Positions 61,588 through 64,000 of a stretch of 64,000 nucleotides of DNA are shown here, piece after piece. Positions within the stretch are counted from its first letter, which is position 1; each line of letters starts with the position of its first letter. Position numbers and translations under genes: made by a program. The stretch is taken from assembly GCF_051235805.1 (NCBI RefSeq), contig NZ_JBPNXV010000001.1, forward strand, positions 868,001-932,000. The letters run 5' to 3'. Below the pieces are notes generated by a model. The model had not been told where the DNA came from, searched no databases, and was given only the letters and a program-made list of their open reading frames with translations. Source of the DNA: Pseudothermotoga_B sp051235805. Lineage in GTDB: Bacteria; Thermotogota; Thermotogae; Thermotogales; DSM-5069.

Positions 61588-63117
61588 TCACTGTGTATGC
61601 GTGTCAAACTCAGAGATGCGCCTATTCAAGACTTTCAGAAATGCCCTGTACAGATCTGGATGAAACTTTGTCCCCACCATCTCTCTTTCCATTATTCTAA
61701 GTGCTTCATCAATCCTCAGTGCGGGACGGTATGGTCTTTCCTCTATTAGCGCCGTGAAGACATCAACGATGGAGACTATTTGAGCCCTCAGAGTTATTTG
61801 ATCAGCCGTGAGACCATCTGGGTAACCTGAACCGTCTATGTTTTCATGATGATGTCTAACGATGTCGGCAACGAGATCCCAGCCCGAGATGTTGCGAATA
61901 ATCTTTTCTCCGTATATTGGATGATTCTTCATGATTTCAAATTCGTCGAGGGTCAGTCTACCAGGTTTGTTCAAGATGTGTTCGGGTATGCCTATCTTCC
62001 CAATATCGTGTAAAAGTGCGCCAAATTTAATCGCTTCTAAGTCAGCTGGATCAGTTAAGCCCAGTTCCTTAGCCAAATCCAGTGCAAGACTAACTACTCT
62101 GCCAGAATGGCCATAGGTGCTGGTGTCTTTTATCTCGATCGCTTCAGCGAGTGTTGCTATTATCTGTGTGTTCCTCTCTTGTAAGATCCTCTGCATTTCT
62201 TCAAGTTCGTTTACTGTATCTTGTAGACTATTCATCATTGCGTGCATTTCTGACTGTGAAGCCTTTTCCATCTCAAGGAGTTTGGCAATTGAATCCTGCA
62301 GTTCGTTCAATTCTTCTATGTTTGTCCTGATCGGTACATAGTTCACATCTTTGCTCTTGGTAATCTGCTCTGTGCTGCTGCTTACACTGTCGATAACAGT
62401 TTTAACTGCTCCGATAAGTCGTGTTTCAAATCGCCAAAAGAAGATCATCCACGTTATGACTCCTATCATAGCCGCTGAAGATATGAGCAGATAAGGAAAG
62501 AGTATAGCAAGGTAGCTGTAAATGGGTATGAAAACACCAGCTCTCGCATTTGAGATTTGAAGATCTTCAAAGTGCAAATAGCCAACTGTGTCATTGAGTT
62601 TTGCAAAACCGCTTTTGTTCTTAGTGATTATGCCAGACATCTCAGATCTTGTTGAAAGAATGATTTGACCATTCTCTGTGACAAGAAGTACATCGGCCAA
62701 CTCACTTGTGAGAAAACTGTTGAACAGAGTCTGTGGCAATTCGACAAAAAGTAGGGTATCACCGTTGTCAAGCAAGAATTTCGCAGTGTTTGAAGCAAAG
62801 AATAATCCTTTTGAGTCAGCAACGAGCCAGGGCAACTTCTCATATGCGAGGACTTTTGAAAGATCGATGCCAGTCTGCAAATCCACAAGATCGCGAGTGA
62901 GAATTCTTCTAACGACATCGAGTTGTTCCTTTCCCTTCATTGCGTTGTCGAGTGTATTCCACAAAATCTGCTTTTCGGCTTTCAAATAAGTTTGAGAGTA
63001 ATACTTGTGGACATTGCGAAGAAATATCACAGAGCCGATAATGAAGATGCACGAAAGTGTGAAAATCAAGAATAATCCATATCTTGCCAAACCTCTTACC
63101 GCCGCTGAAAGCTTCAT
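61588..63117 (-). CDS. HD-GYP domain membrane protein
   Basis: Protein of 509 residues. A first helix (YGLFLIFTLSCIFIIGSVIF) and a second near 205-230 (LAILFPYLLISSAAMIGVIT) enclose an extracytoplasmic sensor domain of about 170 residues. A HAMP-like/coiled-coil linker leads to the HD-GYP domain, with HSGRVV, the metal pair HDIGKIGIP, HPIYGEKI, HHHENIDGSGYPDGL. It is likely a cyclic di-GMP phosphodiesterase, with all metal ligands present. Its ATG overlaps the TGA of the upstream binding protein gene (ATGA), so it is translated with it. Confidence 0.93.
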   Translation of the reverse strand: MKLSAAVRGLARYGLFLIFTLSCIFIIGSVIFLRNVHKYYSQTYLKAEKQILWNTLDNAMKGKEQLDVVRRILTRDLVDLQTGIDLSKVLAYEKLPWLVADSKGLFFASNTAKFLLDNGDTLLFVELPQTLFNSFLTSELADVLLVTENGQIILSTRSEMSGIITKNKSGFAKLNDTVGYLHFEDLQISNARAGVFIPIYSYLAILFPYLLISSAAMIGVITWMIFFWRFETRLIGAVKTVIDSVSSSTEQITKSKDVNYVPIRTNIEELNELQDSIAKLLEMEKASQSEMHAMMNSLQDTVNELEEMQRILQERNTQIIATLAEAIEIKDTSTYGHSGRVVSLALDLAKELGLTDPADLEAIKFGALLHDIGKIGIPEHILNKPGRLTLDEFEIMKNHPIYGEKIIRNISGWDLVADIVRHHHENIDGSGYPDGLTADQITLRAQIVSIVDVFTALIEERPYRPALRIDEALRIMEREMVGTKFHPDLYRAFLKVLNRRISEFDTHTQ

Positions 63118-64000
63118 CTTTTCACCTCATCTACAACAAATTTCCCATTCCTGATGGTGACAAAGTTGGTCAGCCTTTCAACAGATAGATCATCCCTCAC
63201 AGTGAAAGTGCCACTCGCACCTTTGAAGGTCTTGCCTTGTAGGTAGTCGTATGCTTCGTTTGTTTTCACCTTTGCACTGATTAGATTCCATACCACCATC
63301 AAGGCATCGTAACCACCAGCAGGTCCAAGTTCTGTGTAACCATAGTTCATCATTTGGGGAAGATCGAAAAGCCCATATATTGAAATTCCTTCGACTGCCC
63401 AAGAACCAGTTGTTATCAGAGCATCTGTATAAACATAGTCAGAACCATAGATCTTGCCGTTGAATCCTTTCTTCCTCGCGACCTGTGCGATCATCCCAGC
63501 AACTCTTCCATCTACGATCAAGACAATCGAGTCATAGATCGAAAAATCTAAATCCAGAAGTTCATCAACAGAGTCGATGTAACGACATTCAAGATCAAGT
63601 GCGACGGTTTCTTTCATGATCTGAAAGAAGGTCTCAGTGTACACCAAATTGCCCTTGTCACACACCACAAATATCTCTCTGTTCGAGTCATTTAGAATTC
63701 TCTCTGCCAGTTGTCTTGCCTGCACAGTATCTGAGACGCTTAAGGTCATCAGGTATCTACTCTTTCCGACTACTTTTGGTGAGGTGACCAAGGGAGCAAT
63801 TGAAAAGATTTGATATTTTTCAAGGTGAGGGATCAAAGCAAGTGCTTCAGAACTCAACCTTGGTCCAATTGCGTAACTACCACTGTATCTTCGTAATATC
63901 TTGTCAATTTGCTCGGTATCTTGATCAATTCTCACTGTTACAAAATCGACTTTCAGATTATTCTGTTGAGCGTATTTTTCAACACCTTCGCGAAACTCTG
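63114..64000 (-). CDS. LivJ-like type 1 periplasmic binding protein (partial)
   Basis: The C-terminal 295 residues are in the window; the frame stays open to the edge (first full codon at 63998), so the 5' end and signal peptide lie outside. The sequence has the pattern of Peripla_BP_6: YAIGPRLSSEALALIPHLEK, FSIAPLVTSP, REIFVVCDKGNLVYTETFFQ, IYGSDYVYTDALI, GPAGGYDALMVVWNLI, ASGTFTVRDDLSVER. It binds a small ligand, perhaps an amino acid. It is coupled to the HD-GYP gene by a four-base overlap rather than to ABC transporter genes, which suggests a sensor role. Confidence 0.88.
   Translation of the reverse strand, partial: EFREGVEKYAQQNNLKVDFVTVRIDQDTEQIDKILRRYSGSYAIGPRLSSEALALIPHLEKYQIFSIAPLVTSPKVVGKSRYLMTLSVSDTVQARQLAERILNDSNREIFVVCDKGNLVYTETFFQIMKETVALDLECRYIDSVDELLDLDFSIYDSIVLIVDGRVAGMIAQVARKKGFNGKIYGSDYVYTDALITTGSWAVEGISIYGLFDLPQMMNYGYTELGPAGGYDALMVVWNLISAKVKTNEAYDYLQGKTFKGASGTFTVRDDLSVERLTNFVTIRNGKFVVDEVKR

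Noticed and set aside
61280..61749. Plus-strand open frames over the tmRNA and the HD-GYP end
   Set aside because: They lie antisense to ssrA and the HD-GYP gene and have no family resemblance.

Overview
The window reads as a chromosomal segment of a Thermotogae bacterium, most likely Thermotoga or Pseudothermotoga. The basis is gene content and order: a GH10 xylanase of 347 residues, a five-gene oligosaccharide ABC transporter, a GH3 glycosidase, a CE7 acetyl esterase of the TM0077 type, a ROK regulator and xylulokinase. Strong GGAGG-type ribosome binding sites, many TTG/GTG starts and a two-piece-like envelope (outer membrane efflux proteins) fit the same group. The species is an inference; no 16S gene is present.

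Layout. 1-4.1 kb: a secreted TPR protein, a HEPN/MNT pair (minus strand), then an ATP-grasp gene broken by a +1 frameshift followed by a HAD phosphatase-like gene. 4.7-21.5 kb: a surface polysaccharide locus, almost all minus strand: initiating sugar transferase, several GT2 and GT4 glycosyltransferases, a Wzy-like polymerase, a pyruvyltransferase/F420-type Fe-S fusion protein, and a Wzx-like flippase. It also holds a Fic protein and clear gene debris: a GDP-mannose 4,6-dehydratase relic, a flippase C-terminus relic and a truncated GT4. 21.5-25 kb: about 1 kb without a gene, a small secreted protein, and a large secreted protein interrupted by one in-frame amber codon.

25.2-38.2 kb: a xylan utilisation cluster. 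Extracellular xylanase makes xylo-oligosaccharides, the family-5 ABC transporter imports them, the GH3 enzyme and acetyl esterase trim them, and xylulokinase feeds the pentose phosphate pathway (no xylose isomerase is in the window). A XylR-type ROK protein sits in the operon. 38.4-42.7 kb: a second sugar ABC operon (substrate unknown) ending in its own ROK regulator, with a good promoter and a palindrome that looks like a ROK operator. 42.8-50.3 kb: metabolic and single-gene functions (BtuF-like binding protein, SDR, radical SAM protein, GNATs, threonine dehydratase, alpha/beta hydrolase, CDF transporter), plus a lactate/malate dehydrogenase relic. 50.4-52.4 kb: pyrH-eno.

52.5-55.7 kb: a four-gene operon of poorly characterised envelope/regulatory families (DUF2089, small membrane protein, DUF4097, DUF2207). 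55.8-61.2 kb: a MacAB-TolC-like efflux operon with two outer membrane factor genes. 61.2-61.5 kb: tmRNA (ssrA, minus strand). 61.6-64 kb: an HD-GYP membrane protein translationally coupled to a LivJ-like binding protein that runs off the window.

The most interesting points are the two precisely located gene interruptions, the decayed genes in the polysaccharide locus, the 52.5-55.7 kb operon whose first and third proteins share a similar short C-terminal tail, the hairpin that presents a ribosome binding site in its loop before the DUF2207 gene, and the coupled binding protein/HD-GYP pair. I did not find a CRISPR array, an intact transposase or a tRNA gene.
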